A DNA stretch of 64,000 nucleotides from Catelliglobosispora koreensis DSM 44566 (GCF_000379685.1 NZ_KB903261.1:434097-498096); one strand, 5' to 3'; positions 1 to 8,398 are shown, counted from the first letter of the stretch. Translations and numbers: made by a program. The notes: generated from the sequence alone by a model not told the origin.

Positions 1-622
1 CCCTCTCGCCGTTCACTAGGGTCGCGAGCGCTTCGTGCGCGCGGCGTGCGAGATCCGGACCCGTCTGCCGGTCACGGTAGATGTCGAGCCCAACCGTGTG
101 TTGTTCCAGCCATCGGACCGTCGTGAGCAGTTCAGCTGGCGGGGCAGCATCGCCCTTTCGCCGCGAGCTGTTGGCCACCCACAGATAGACCGCCTGGCGC
201 ACCTCAGCCACCGAGGGACGGCCGGTGGCCGTCCCAGTGAGGTGCGGCTCGATGGTCGAGGCCATCGCGTCGGCCAGCGATCTCCGCGAGTTGGGTGCGA
301 GCGCGTTCCACTTCGCGTCCATGAATTGGCACAGGTGCTCGTACCAGCTCCGGCCAGATCCATTACGGATCATCGGCACCGGCAGCCCGCAGCCGATGTC
401 AAAGGCTTCCCCGGCGCGTGCGTGCCGGATCAGCTCCGCTCGGAAAGAGTCCGCAAGAGACCACCCGTGGAAGGTCTCCCACTGCTCCACCCCTGCTGTC
501 TCCCAGCGCACGCGGTAGGTGTCGCGGCGCTTGCCCTTTCGCGTCTGGATTTTCCAGATCTTCACCTTGTGGGTGAGGTCAAGGCTCGATGAGGTGATCG
601 TGGGCTTGTTTGCTGGCTTCAC
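1..622 (-). CDS. int: AICE site-specific integrase, N-terminal part (cut by window edge)
   Basis: Partial gene: 207 codons from a GTG start at 622 run leftward off the window without a stop. The visible part has a short N-terminal strand region (residues about 15-60, rich in K, R and W) and then a helical core-binding region (about 85-160), the layout of actinomycete tyrosine integrases; the catalytic R-H-R-Y domain would lie outside the window. Its GTG overlaps the excisionase stop by 4 bp, so the two are translationally coupled. Gene order replication-xis-int matches pSAM2-type elements. Identification rests on layout and context because no catalytic residue is visible. Confidence 0.78.
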   Translation of the reverse strand, partial: MKPANKPTITSSSLDLTHKVKIWKIQTRKGKRRDTYRVRWETAGVEQWETFHGWSLADSFRAELIRHARAGEAFDIGCGLPVPMIRNGSGRSWYEHLCQFMDAKWNALAPNSRRSLADAMASTIEPHLTGTATGRPSVAEVRQAVYLWVANSSRRKGDAAPPAELLTTVRWLEQHTVGLDIYRDRQTGPDLARRAHEALATLVNGER

Positions 623-846
623 CAGCTCTCCTCCCTGCTGTTGATCCAGGCGTCAAACGCGGCTCGCCGAATCCGGATCGATCCGTTGGGCAACTTCACG
701 CACGGCGGCCCGGTCCGCTTCGCGCGCCAGTCATAGAAGGTGCTCCGGGTGATGTCCAGCTCGGCACAGACCTCGGGCACGGTGAGGTAGATCTGCTTCT
801 GCTTTCCCTCCGCAGGGCGATTCCGGGCGATCGTCGGGGCTGTCAT
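619..846 (-). CDS. xis: Excisionase-like helix-turn-helix protein
   Basis: 75 residues from ATG at 846. Residues 20-70 form a MerR/excisionase-type winged helix: a TVPEVCAELDIT first helix, STFYDW recognition helix, a K-L-P-N-G-S-I-R-I-R beta wing and an AFDAWI final helix. Such proteins bend DNA at the attachment site and steer integrase toward excision. The reading frame stays open upstream to 1167, but that extension is Arg/Pro-rich, overlaps the iteron block and looks non-coding. Coupled to the integrase by a GTGA overlap. Confidence 0.85.
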   Translation of the reverse strand: MTAPTIARNRPAEGKQKQIYLTVPEVCAELDITRSTFYDWRAKRTGPPCVKLPNGSIRIRRAAFDAWINSREESW

Positions 847-1059
847 GATTGCGTTACTCCCGTCATCTAGGGGTGTGAAGGGGTCGCTCCGGCCTGGGGT
901 CGCATTCCGTGCCGGAGCGGTCTGAACGACGTACATGAGCTTCAGAAACCGCCTGAGAGCGCTTTTGAGCCAAGATCTCTGACGTATCCAGGTTGGGTCA
1001 GGGTCTGGTTTGGACTGTCGGGATAGGACGGCCAGCCGGGTCGGTGGCCTCGAAGGACC

Positions 1060-1162
1060 GGTGACAGCGGTGACACGGTGACAATCCCTCTTCTTGATCT
1101 CCTTATCCGCAGCTAGAAGGGGATTTGATGTTGTCACCGCAGCGCGGTGACAAGCGGTGACA
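1060..1162. repeat. Iteron block A: six GGTGACA/TGTCACC motifs
   Basis: Five GGTGACA motifs (starts 1060, 1069, 1077, 1146, 1156) and one inverted TGTCACC (1132) lie between the DUF3987 stop and xis, filling most of the 317-bp gap 847-1163. Read on the minus strand, motif offsets are 0, 10, 24 (inverted), 79, 87 and 96, almost the same as in the copies at 17488 and 19261. The position beside the replication genes and xis suggests a binding site for the replication initiator or for excisionase/integrase. That role is inference. Confidence 0.7.
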
Positions 1163-1163
1163 G

Positions 1164-2666
1164 TCATCGGGTGCCTGCCGCGCGGTAGGCAGCGGCGTCG
1201 GGATGCAGTTCGTAGTCACCGAGCACGGTCGAGCGGACCCAGCCGTGAGCGGCGAGCATCGCGAGTACCGCCTGGACCTGTTCGACTCGCGGGAGTTGCC
1301 GCTGGACCCGTCTGTGGATCTCGCGGCGAGTGAACCGCCCCATGCCTTTGTTGATGAGCGTGTCGAGCACATGCAGCGCCGTGGTAGCAGCAGGATCGCC
1401 ATGGACGATGCCCAGCGCTGCGCGGTAGTGGGCAATGAGCCACCCGATGACCTTCACCGCACCGGTCATGGTCGCGGCATCGATTGGCCGCCTCCATGCG
1501 TCGGCAGGGTGGTGAGCTACATGCAGCAGCCCAGCGATGCGCAGCATCGAGCCGCCGAGCTTGTTTGCCCACTCACGCATCTCGTAGAGGTCCCCGCCAG
1601 GCCGGAGCTCCATTTCCAGTTCCTCTGCGGCTTCCACCCGCACCCGTTCGGCGTCGGGCAGCAGAGTGACCACTGCTGGGTCTTCCCATTCGGCCAGCGT
1701 TGCGGCGAGCTGCTGAACGGTCAGCTCATAACCGGCCATGACCGCGCCGGGTACCGGTGGCGCGTCCTGTCTGCGCCATCCGGCGAGGCTGCGCGGCACG
1801 ATGAACCAGAACCGCGCTGGAAGCCCGCGCCCGAACAGCTCAGCATTAGAGCCGAACTTGCGCAGCACTGACGGCTGGGCCATTACTCCGACTGTCAATG
1901 CCGGACGCTCCACCGATTCGCCCTGGCGGCTCTGCCGGTCAACGGTGATCGGCCGACCGTTGTAGCCCTTCAGATACGGGTCCAGATTGGGACTGCTGCC
2001 GAACCGCCCGCCGAGCACATCGAAAATGCCACCCTCGTCGGAAATCAGGGCCATGCGGCCACCGTTGGCCGCCATCAAACCGATTAGCCGCTCCGGGGTC
2101 AGATCGTCTGCGATCAGCCGGGGCAGCGTCGGAACGGTGATCGCCTCAGCAGACAGGACAGCGGCGACCGCTTCGGCAGTCAGCTCGTCGCGCCGGGAAC
2201 CATCTGCTTTCGCAGCGGTCGCGCGAGCCTGTTCGGCGGTGCGCTCAGCGATATCCTTAAGCGCCGCCTGCTGCTCAATGAGCGGCCTTACCTGATCGGC
2301 CATCACACGCTCCGTCGCGTACAACGGTCCAACGAAAGCACTGTGGACAGGCGTTTTCCGCTCGCCAGGATCGGCGATAACGGCGATGTAGGCATTGACC
2401 GGCTCGCGCCAGCCTGGCCGTGCCTCGACCTCGATACGACCCCCAGCACAAGTGGACAGCACCGCGAGCAGCACCCCCGCGCCCATCGACGGGCACGTCT
2501 GGGTGCCAACGGCGACCCCTTCGACCATTGCCGCAGCCCATTGGGGAAGCACGTCAAGCGGGAACACTGGCGGTGCTTGCTCGGCGCGGCCGAACGGCAC
2601 TGGTGCTTCCCACGTCGGGACGTCCTGATCGGACACAACCGCCAGGTGACGCACTTGGCCCGTCAT
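1164..2666 (-). CDS. DUF3987-type helicase/primase partner of the AICE replication module
   Basis: 500 residues resembling the DUF3987 family, which usually forms the C-terminal half of plasmid primase-helicases. A degenerate P-loop, DPGERKTP, lies at about 99-106 (the usual Gly-Lys-Ser core is altered) and a Walker B-like SDEGG at about 209-213, followed by the PALTVGVMAQP and GLPARFWFIVP segments typical of the family. It starts 4 bp inside the end of the Prim-Pol gene, so the two are probably made in equal amounts as the element's replication pair. The acidic and Ala-rich residues 130-175 look like a coiled coil. Confidence 0.82.
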   Translation of the reverse strand: MTGQVRHLAVVSDQDVPTWEAPVPFGRAEQAPPVFPLDVLPQWAAAMVEGVAVGTQTCPSMGAGVLLAVLSTCAGGRIEVEARPGWREPVNAYIAVIADPGERKTPVHSAFVGPLYATERVMADQVRPLIEQQAALKDIAERTAEQARATAAKADGSRRDELTAEAVAAVLSAEAITVPTLPRLIADDLTPERLIGLMAANGGRMALISDEGGIFDVLGGRFGSSPNLDPYLKGYNGRPITVDRQSRQGESVERPALTVGVMAQPSVLRKFGSNAELFGRGLPARFWFIVPRSLAGWRRQDAPPVPGAVMAGYELTVQQLAATLAEWEDPAVVTLLPDAERVRVEAAEELEMELRPGGDLYEMREWANKLGGSMLRIAGLLHVAHHPADAWRRPIDAATMTGAVKVIGWLIAHYRAALGIVHGDPAATTALHVLDTLINKGMGRFTRREIHRRVQRQLPRVEQVQAVLAMLAAHGWVRSTVLGDYELHPDAAAYRAAGTR

Positions 2667-3559
2667 GCGCTCACCATCCGGGGCCGCTTGGCGCCGGTCT
2701 TGAGTCCGGAGGCGATCGTGCGGGACACCTCGCGGGCAGGAAATCTGTTTGCCCCGTAGGCGCGGAAGGCGGCCTGCGTCAGCAGACTTATCACCTCGTG
2801 CTCTTGCAACGATCCGCCCGCAACGAGCTGCCCGAGCGCAACAGCGGAGGCAAACAGCTTGATGTTCTTCTCACCGCTTCCAGCCTGCTCGACCGATTCG
2901 ACTTGGCTCGCAACTGCTGCGTTGAGGTACCGGCCGCGCCGGTCTGCCACTGGCGCCACCGTGACTTGCTTGGGCTCAGGTAGTGGGGCGGGTGTGAGCC
3001 GCTCGGCCAGCCAGCCGGGCAACGTGAGCAGCTGCTCTTCCTCGTGCAAGGTCTGGTAGGTGCGTCCATTGACGACGCTGCCAGCGCCGAGTACGTAACC
3101 GCCGTGCGCGCGGGTGTCGATTAGCCAGCCCAGCCCGCGCCCGCTGGTACCGGAGGTGTTGCGCAGCTGTTCCCCGGCAGGGTGGGTGAAGTACAGGTGG
3201 GTACCTTTCCTACCGGTAATCACGGTGTGGGTGAGCACGGGAAGTGGCTGGTCTTCCCGCTCACACAAGAACGCGAAGGCGTCGAAACCGTCGTTTACGC
3301 CGCTGATTTGCCACTCGGCGGGCGGTTGCTGGCCGAGCTTGGGCCGGTCCAGGTCGATCACGACCAGATCCGATGGGCCGCAGGCGATCCCGATGTTGTA
3401 GGGGGCCTGCGCCCAGCAGCGGGTGATCCGGTCTGGATCCGTGGTGGCCCGCTGCTCCCATTCCTTTATCGCCGCGATCTTTCCGTTGACGGCGACCGGA
3501 AAGACGTGCCAGCCTCGCGCGGCGTAGCGAAGCGCAGCCGCTTGCAATGATGAGTTCAC
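2663..3559 (-). CDS. Bifunctional DNA primase/polymerase (Prim-Pol)
   Basis: 298 residues, GTG start at 3559 preceded by AGGACA. The N-terminal 190 residues match the Prim-Pol family: the metal-binding VVIDLDR motif (D69, D71), the GRKGTHLYF segment (116-124, with the conserved His) and GGYVLGAGS near 150-160. The C-terminal 80 residues are helical. Prim-Pol proteins define one of the known AICE replication types and make primers for the excised circle. Here the helicase-like half is a separate, overlapping gene. A 15-bp hairpin lies just upstream. Confidence 0.9.
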   Translation of the reverse strand: MNSSLQAAALRYAARGWHVFPVAVNGKIAAIKEWEQRATTDPDRITRCWAQAPYNIGIACGPSDLVVIDLDRPKLGQQPPAEWQISGVNDGFDAFAFLCEREDQPLPVLTHTVITGRKGTHLYFTHPAGEQLRNTSGTSGRGLGWLIDTRAHGGYVLGAGSVVNGRTYQTLHEEEQLLTLPGWLAERLTPAPLPEPKQVTVAPVADRRGRYLNAAVASQVESVEQAGSGEKNIKLFASAVALGQLVAGGSLQEHEVISLLTQAAFRAYGANRFPAREVSRTIASGLKTGAKRPRMVSA

Positions 3560-3596
3560 CGAAGGTGTCCTTTCATGCTCTGAGTGGTCCGGGACG

Positions 3597-3638
3597 CAGC
3601 TGGTGCGCGCCGCAAACGGAACAGGCGCGCACCAGCTG
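3597..3638. other. Strong hairpin ahead of the Prim-Pol gene
   Basis: Perfect 15-bp stem: CAGCTGGTGCGCGCC at 3597-3611 pairs with 3624-3638 around a 12-nt loop. It lies 38 bp upstream of the Prim-Pol start on the leftward transcript. No T-run follows, so it is not a standard terminator. One of a series of similar junction hairpins in this operon. Confidence 0.8.
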
Positions 3639-3851
3639 GAGCTGAAATGTGTTGTGGTTATTGCGGTTTGGGCGGCTAGAGGGGATCGCGGCTATCGGCG
3701 CTTCGCCCTTGATTGCGACCCAAGGGCTCCGCATCCACTGCCCTCCGATTGAGACGGATGCATCGATTGCCATCCTTGCCAGTCCAAACTGGTGCCCTGA
3801 TCGGGCGCGACGTGATGGCGTGATTTGACACGACACCCTAAGCAATGGTTC

Positions 3852-3879
3852 GCTACCTAGCGAGTAAATCTCTACCTAG
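3852..3879 (+). promoter_or_regulatory. Direct repeat CTACCTAG, candidate operator
   Basis: CTACCTAG occurs at 3852 and again at 3872, exactly 20 bp apart (about two helical turns), directly upstream of the winged-helix regulator and between it and the divergent Prim-Pol gene. The spacing suits two protomers on one DNA face; autoregulation by the adjacent regulator is inferred. Confidence 0.4.
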
Positions 3880-3898
3880 GGTGGTGAGCGTGGTGGCG

Positions 3899-4246
3899 AT
3901 GCCACGAATGACTGAGCAGACTGAGCGCATCTTCAGGGCACTGCTGAGCAGTGACCTCGGTGAAGGCCTTCATGGTTTTGAGCTCGGACGGCAGTCTGGG
4001 CTGCCATCAGGGACGGTCCACCCGATCCTTGCCCGCTGGGAGAAGGCCGGGATCCTGGAGAGCTATTGGGAGGATCTCGATGCTGATGCCGCGCCTCAAA
4101 CACGACCGCGCCGACGGTACTACCGGTTCACGCCGGACGGGGCCGAGTACGCCCGCGTGACGCTTGCGGCAGCCGACAACATACGTCGCCGCGCCGCTGG
4201 AAGTGGCCACTTCGGTGGTGTGGTCCCCATTCCCGACGGCATGTAG
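3899..4246 (+). CDS. PadR-like winged-helix transcriptional regulator
   Basis: 115 residues from ATG at 3899 (in-frame GTGs at 3881 and 3884 are alternatives). The pattern is that of PadR/MarR-type regulators: helix 1 TERIFRALL, GFELGRQSGLPSGTVHPILARWEKAGIL as helices 2-4, then the wing with RRRYYRFTPDGAEY. First gene of a short rightward operon nested in the leftward AICE genes. It probably controls itself and the divergent replication operon. Confidence 0.85.
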   Translation: MPRMTEQTERIFRALLSSDLGEGLHGFELGRQSGLPSGTVHPILARWEKAGILESYWEDLDADAAPQTRPRRRYYRFTPDGAEYARVTLAAADNIRRRAAGSGHFGGVVPIPDGM

Positions 4247-4257
4247 GCGGCGAGCCC

Positions 4258-4758
4258 GTGATAATGATCGAATTCCGTTCAATACCTGGTGTGGACCTTG
4301 ACACCGCCAACTTCCGCTCTGTGTGTTCGAAGACCGGCCTCAGGACTGACCAAATCGAGCACCTCGTACGCACTATTTCCACGTACCGGGAACAGGACCC
4401 ACAATCGAGTTTTTCAGGGAAAGCAACGTTCTTCGATGACGAACTCAACCTTTTCATCAGTGCCGATGATGAATCCTTCGCGGACCACAAGATCTTGTTC
4501 AGTTTGCCGAGCTCTACTTTGACCGTGTCATGGCGGCGGCAGGTGGCCGCGATCGACACCTGGATTAACGCAATCTGCATGATCTTTCCGCACGGTGAGC
4601 GTCGGCGCTACCAGGAAGAGTGGCGCGCCGAGCTGTGCTGCTGCCGGGAAGCGGGTGCGTCGTGGCTTGGGCAGGTGCGTTACGTGCTGGGCCTCGCACT
4701 ATTCGCGCCGGGCACCGCTTTTCAGGTGCGGTTCAAACGTCGCCGGGCAGTGGATTAG
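4258..4758 (+). CDS. Unknown protein with YxEEWxAEL-type C-terminal segment
   Basis: 166 residues, 11 bp after the regulator. The N-terminal 110 residues match nothing I recognise. The C-terminal part has an FPHGERRRYQEEWRAEL helix followed by a hydrophobic YVLGLALFAPG stretch, a combination I know from many short actinomycete proteins of unknown role, often in mobile elements. A single membrane-associated C-terminal helix is likely. A Cys triplet (CCC) precedes it. Confidence 0.65.
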   Translation: MIMIEFRSIPGVDLDTANFRSVCSKTGLRTDQIEHLVRTISTYREQDPQSSFSGKATFFDDELNLFISADDESFADHKILFSLPSSTLTVSWRRQVAAIDTWINAICMIFPHGERRRYQEEWRAELCCCREAGASWLGQVRYVLGLALFAPGTAFQVRFKRRRAVD

Positions 4759-4830
4759 CCCAGCGGTGGGCGGGCTAGCCATTGGTCGGCTGCCCGCCCG
4801 ATTGTCCCTTTTAGCAGTAAGGACAATGCA

Positions 4831-4989
4831 ATGGTAAACCCAACTCCCGTTCAGCCGGAACCGCCTGCCGAACCGGGCGGGCAGGGCAAGCTCGCCATGA
4901 TCGTGGCTATAGCGGTGATCGTCCATGCGCTTGCCGCAGTCGCCTACGCCGTCGGCATTTGGTGGGGGGTGGCTCAAGGATCGCATTAG
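4831..4989 (+). CDS. Small single-pass membrane protein (52 aa)
   Basis: ATG at 4831 with AAGGAC nearby. A Pro/Glu/Gly-rich N-terminal tail (residues 1-20) is followed by one hydrophobic segment (about 21-47, ending GIWWGV). Short one-helix proteins of this plan are common in AICEs, with no known function. Last gene of the rightward operon. Confidence 0.6.
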   Translation: MVNPTPVQPEPPAEPGGQGKLAMIVAIAVIVHALAAVAYAVGIWWGVAQGSH

Positions 4990-5006
4990 CCCCCGCCATA
5001 CCTGAT

Positions 5007-5036
5007 GGGTGCGCTTCCCGTGATGGGCGCGCACCC
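5007..5036. terminator. Hairpin between convergent genes
   Basis: GGGTGCGC (5007-5014) pairs with GCGCACCC (5029-5036) between the rightward membrane-protein gene and the leftward CxxC genes. The T-tract is poor. I see no gene in the 235-bp gap 4990-5224. Confidence 0.4.
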
Positions 5037-5224
5037 TTGCCGGGCCACCAGCCGCCTCGGAATGTAGTAGGTGGCGGCAGATCAGGGATACCCCAACGAT
5101 TCCGCGAGGGGTAGAGCGCGCGGGTGTTGAGCCGGTCCCAATTTCCGGGCATCGTCGCCCAGCGGTGACAGGTGCGTGTGGTGCCGAGCTGAACGACCGG
5201 GCGCCAGCAGAGCAGGCGTGTTCA

Positions 5225-5542
5225 CTAGTGCGGTCCTTTCGTGACGGCCGGGGCCGGTCTCTTCAGTGGCGGCAACGCGATTCGGCGAATGGCTAGGTCA
5301 ACGTGGATGGCGAGCTGTGAGGCTTGCTCCTGGGTGTTGGCGCCGGTCTGGTTGAGCGATGCGGTTGCGCGTAGCTCAATCCAGTTGCGGCCGTTGAGGT
5401 TCTGATACCGGACGGCTACGAGGGAGCCGTAGGCCGTGTTCCACCGCATCGGATCAGAGGCGTGGACTCCTGCCGGTGAGCCGGTTCTAGCGGTGCACTG
5501 GTGATCTGATGCGCACCAGTCGGGGCAGCGCCAGGCGTTCAT
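5225..5542 (-). CDS. DUF6907-like small protein
   Basis: 105 residues; ATG at 5542 overlaps the upstream stop by 4 bp. The N-terminal CPDWCxxDHxC cluster (residues 5-15) could bind a metal and resembles DUF6907 proteins of actinomycetes, followed by a beta-rich region and an amphipathic QASQLAIHVDLAIRRI helix. Function unknown; a routine passenger of the conjugation operon. Confidence 0.65.
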   Translation of the reverse strand: MNAWRCPDWCASDHQCTARTGSPAGVHASDPMRWNTAYGSLVAVRYQNLNGRNWIELRATASLNQTGANTQEQASQLAIHVDLAIRRIALPPLKRPAPAVTKGPH

Positions 5543-5772
5543 TGGCCTTTCACCACCTTGCGGCCGTAGTTGAACAGCCGCCGCCCGTAGCGCAGCTTGA
5601 GACCGGAGGCGCTGCACGAGCGGCAGGGCTTGAACTTCTTGCGGATCAGGGTTTGGCGGGTGCCGGTTCCTTTGCAGGTGCGGCATTTACCGAACGGGTA
5701 GAGCCAGCACGCCAGCGCATAGACGCCGGACGCTGTGAATAGGGTGAGGGTAGCGAGTAGTTCCGGTGTCAC
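5539..5772 (-). CDS. Membrane-anchored DnaJ-type zinc-motif protein
   Basis: 77 residues: one N-terminal hydrophobic segment (about 5-25) followed by CRTCKGTGTR and CRSCSASG, a pair of CxxCxGxG-like motifs as in the DnaJ zinc finger, and a basic tail. The second motif lacks the last Gly of the classic pattern. First of two overlapping genes downstream of traSA. Function unknown. Confidence 0.65.
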   Translation of the reverse strand: MTPELLATLTLFTASGVYALACWLYPFGKCRTCKGTGTRQTLIRKKFKPCRSCSASGLKLRYGRRLFNYGRKVVKGQ

Positions 5773-5808
5773 CAGGTGCCTCCTGGGGCCGTTTGCAGGG
5801 CTGTTTTT

Positions 5809-5927
5809 GGGTAGCCGCTACCCAGCCAGCACCATCTGTTTGTGCTGGCTGGGAGCGGTTTTAAGGGGTAGCGCGACGGGTAGCGCAGCCGCTACCTCTG
5901 CTTGTGGCGCTACCTCGCGCGCTACCC
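5809..5927. repeat. GGTAGC repeat cluster with hairpin; candidate clt/oriT
   Basis: Seven copies of GGTAGC in about 120 bp: plus-strand copies at 5810, 5867 and 5879, minus-strand copies at 5817, 5891, 5909 and 5921. Most extend to GGTAGCG. They start 12 bp downstream of the traSA stop. A 12-bp hairpin (CCCAGCCAGCAC at 5821-5832 with 5842-5853) sits inside. In Streptomyces plasmids the TraB translocase recognises short repeats in a clt locus next to its gene, so this is a natural candidate for the TraSA recognition site. Confidence 0.6.
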
Positions 5928-5938
5928 GCGATTCCGGT

Positions 5939-8017
5939 CTAGTTGTTCGCCGGGTCGTGGTGGCCGTTGCGCTGGCTGATGATCGTGCGCACCGCGTCGA
6001 GGCGGTATCCCTTGAGGTTGCGGCGCGAGATTTTCAGGTCCACGCTCGGCACGCCTGCTGCTCTGGCCAGTTCGGACAGAGCTTCTGCGGTGAGACCGGG
6101 GTAGGCGTTGGGCCAGCGTTCGGCTAGCGCGGCTGCCGCTGGTGCCCAGTGCTGCCCGTTTGAACCGGCAACCGCGGCAAGGTCCGCCACGAGATCACGC
6201 GCTTGCGGCAAATCTTCTTGCCCGCCAACAGGTGTACCGCCACGCAACGCCAGTGCCCTGCCCAGCATGGCCTTAGCTGTCGCGGCATCGGGGTACTGGC
6301 TGCGCACCGATACCGGTGCGGCGCCACCGGTTTGCACACCCCAGCCTGCATCGAGCACCGGCCGGTAGACCGTGCCCGTTATACCGCGCTTGTACGCACC
6401 GGTTCCCAGGATCATGTCGTTTTCGACCTGCCCTGCGACCGATAGGCACCAGCGGTTGGTGACACAGCGGGTGATGTTCGGTGGAAGGCTGGTCTTGTCC
6501 GGGATCTGCGTTGCCAGAACGAAGATGATGCCAAGTGCGCGGCACCGTTTGATGGCACGTTCGGCGTCGTCAGCTGAACTCGGAAGCGCTGCAAACAGTT
6601 CGTGCGCTTCGTCAATGATGATGACGACAGGATGCAACCCTGACCCAGCCTTACGGGCTAGCTCTGGTGTCACCTTGCCTTCGGGTGCGTCGCCGCGCTG
6701 TTTGGCGGCAAGGATGCGCTTGCCGCGCCGTTCGGCTTCCGCGAGTGCCCACCGCAGGATGGCGGCACCTTCTTCTAGCGCTTTGTCGTCAACACCGACC
6801 ACATACGTGGAGCACAAGGGCGCGAAGTCGATGAAATCCCCGGTGCCCTTAAACTCGGCGATTTTCAGCTCCGCGTATGGGTCGAGTGCCGCCACAAACG
6901 CGAGGCTTCTGGCGGCATACGACTTACCCGAACCGGGCTGCCCGCCGATCAGAAACGACCGGGCGAACAGCGATGTCTTGACGGGTCGCTGTCGTTCGTC
7001 GGTGCCGAATTCGTTCTCAGCAAACACGCTTGTGATGGCGTCAGCTGCCGCTAGGGACCATTTCGGTTGCCCCATCGCAGAAGCGGGCTGATAGCCCACC
7101 CACAGATCAAGCTGCCCGGCGTGGTCTGGCCCGGCTGACGGCCACACCTGATCCACGGGCAGCCGCAGCGATGACGACAGCGCCCCGCGCCGGTCGAGCA
7201 CCTTCACGGCCTCCAAGCCGATCGGGAGGTTGACCCTTGCGAGCCAGCCCGGCCCGTCGCGGTGAATACCGGGGTGAACGAACTCGATACTGGCCGCGTC
7301 CTTCATCGCCGGAATATTGAGCGCCAGCAACGCATTGCGGACCATCTCCGCCGTCAGGCGGGTGAACCGCTTCGCGGCGGTGATCCGGTCAGTGATCGGC
7401 TTGTCAGCGGGACGCCCAACACGCGCCAGCCCAACGGCCGCAAGTGCTGCGGCCGTATACCAGCCCCACATGGGAACCAGCCGCGTGTAATACGCGAGAG
7501 GCAGACCGCAACCGAGCAACAACGTCACAGCGGCAACAGCCCACCAGCGGGCACGCGATTCCTTCGCCCTGGTGCGGTTCAGGGCTTGCCAGGTGTAGGC
7601 GTCGTTGGTGTCTGCGGCGTGCTGCCGCAGGGCGAAATTGCCCTCCTCCGCGCTGGCCCACTTGAGCACTTTGCCCGCTGACCGGCCGAAACCAGTCAGG
7701 GCATACCAGCCGGTCTTGAGCAGGTATTTCGGGCTGCGCACGCCGTGGAACCGCAGCCAGTACCACACATTCGCGGTGATGGCTCGCAGTGTGGCGCGGC
7801 GCTGGCGCTTGTCGGTCAGCCACGCGGGCAGGATCGGAGCACGCTTACCTGGTGCCGTGGCTAGGTCTGCCCAGGTGAACGTGACCGGAACATCAGCGTT
7901 GTCGGCTGACGGGCCAAGCGGAGAAACGGTTTCGGTCACCCGCTCCGCGTCTGAATCGAAGGTTTCGCCGGTCAGGGAATCGGGCCGGTACAGGTGGCCA
8001 TCGTCCAATGTGCTCAC
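5939..8017 (-). CDS. traSA: FtsK/SpoIIIE-type conjugative DNA translocase TraSA
   Basis: 692 residues, GTG start at 8017 (1-bp overlap with the upstream stop). Residues about 150-200 hold two membrane segments. Walker A GGQPGSGKS lies near 360 and Walker B VVIIIDEAHE near 470. A C-terminal winged-helix-like region (about 640-680) has the GVPSVDLKISR pattern expected of the FtsK-gamma-like DNA-recognition domain. AICE translocases move double-stranded DNA between mycelia as a membrane hexamer. The GGTAGC cluster directly downstream may be its target. Confidence 0.92.
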   Translation of the reverse strand: MSTLDDGHLYRPDSLTGETFDSDAERVTETVSPLGPSADNADVPVTFTWADLATAPGKRAPILPAWLTDKRQRRATLRAITANVWYWLRFHGVRSPKYLLKTGWYALTGFGRSAGKVLKWASAEEGNFALRQHAADTNDAYTWQALNRTRAKESRARWWAVAAVTLLLGCGLPLAYYTRLVPMWGWYTAAALAAVGLARVGRPADKPITDRITAAKRFTRLTAEMVRNALLALNIPAMKDAASIEFVHPGIHRDGPGWLARVNLPIGLEAVKVLDRRGALSSSLRLPVDQVWPSAGPDHAGQLDLWVGYQPASAMGQPKWSLAAADAITSVFAENEFGTDERQRPVKTSLFARSFLIGGQPGSGKSYAARSLAFVAALDPYAELKIAEFKGTGDFIDFAPLCSTYVVGVDDKALEEGAAILRWALAEAERRGKRILAAKQRGDAPEGKVTPELARKAGSGLHPVVIIIDEAHELFAALPSSADDAERAIKRCRALGIIFVLATQIPDKTSLPPNITRCVTNRWCLSVAGQVENDMILGTGAYKRGITGTVYRPVLDAGWGVQTGGAAPVSVRSQYPDAATAKAMLGRALALRGGTPVGGQEDLPQARDLVADLAAVAGSNGQHWAPAAAALAERWPNAYPGLTAEALSELARAAGVPSVDLKISRRNLKGYRLDAVRTIISQRNGHHDPANN

Positions 8018-8295
8018 TAGCGTCTCCTTCCGGCATCGGCTTCCAGCGCGTCGCTCATGCGCTCATGCAGCGCGAGAATGAGCGTCTTCAAAGGCATGGT
8101 GGGTTTCTCGTTCTGCCTGACGATCAGGGTTACTGCGGCAGTGATACTGGCCCGCCACGCGGCCAGCCGCTCGTGAAGCACCGCGATGTGCTGCTCAAGC
8201 ATGCTGACCTGCCGTCTTAGCGTGTTGTTGGCTTGCTGTAGGTCGCTTACCTGCTTGCGCAGGGCGGGACACGTCCCGCACGCCTGCTGGCCCAT
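8017..8295 (-). CDS. Small coiled-coil protein of the transfer operon
   Basis: 92 residues from ATG at 8295 behind GGAGCACC. An N-terminal CGTC precedes a heptad-rich stretch (about 10-50) predicted as a parallel coiled coil. Directly upstream of traSA with a 1-bp overlap. Role unknown; a translocase partner or assembly factor is possible. The frame is open further upstream, but that part crosses the junction hairpin and is unlikely to be coding. Confidence 0.65.
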   Translation of the reverse strand: MGQQACGTCPALRKQVSDLQQANNTLRRQVSMLEQHIAVLHERLAAWRASITAAVTLIVRQNEKPTMPLKTLILALHERMSDALEADAGRRR

Positions 8296-8334
8296 ACTCT
8301 TGGTGCTCCTTCGCTTCTTGAGGTGAGGGATGAA

Positions 8335-8377
8335 GCAGGGCACAGCGGCTGGCCTAGGAAACCGTGCTGTGCCCTGC
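8335..8377. other. Junction hairpin, ssb to coiled-coil gene
   Basis: Perfect 12-bp stem GCAGGGCACAGC (8335-8346) with 8366-8377, immediately before the AGGAGCACC ribosome site of the downstream gene. No T-run. Confidence 0.75.
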
Positions 8378-8398
8378 GTGCGATTCGCTGGCGGCTGC

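Noticed and set aside
847-1167. Longer N-terminus for the excisionase
   Set aside because: The upstream frame is Arg/Pro-rich and coincides with iteron block A; the ATG at 846 gives the normal Xis length.
3573-3845. 90-codon minus-strand ORF upstream of Prim-Pol
   Set aside because: Runs through the 15-bp leader hairpin and the regulator's promoter; composition is not protein-like apart from one CxxC.
5801-5853. Rho-independent terminator of traSA
   Set aside because: The stem is strong but the only T-run is on the plus strand, before the stem, so it does not suit the leftward transcript.
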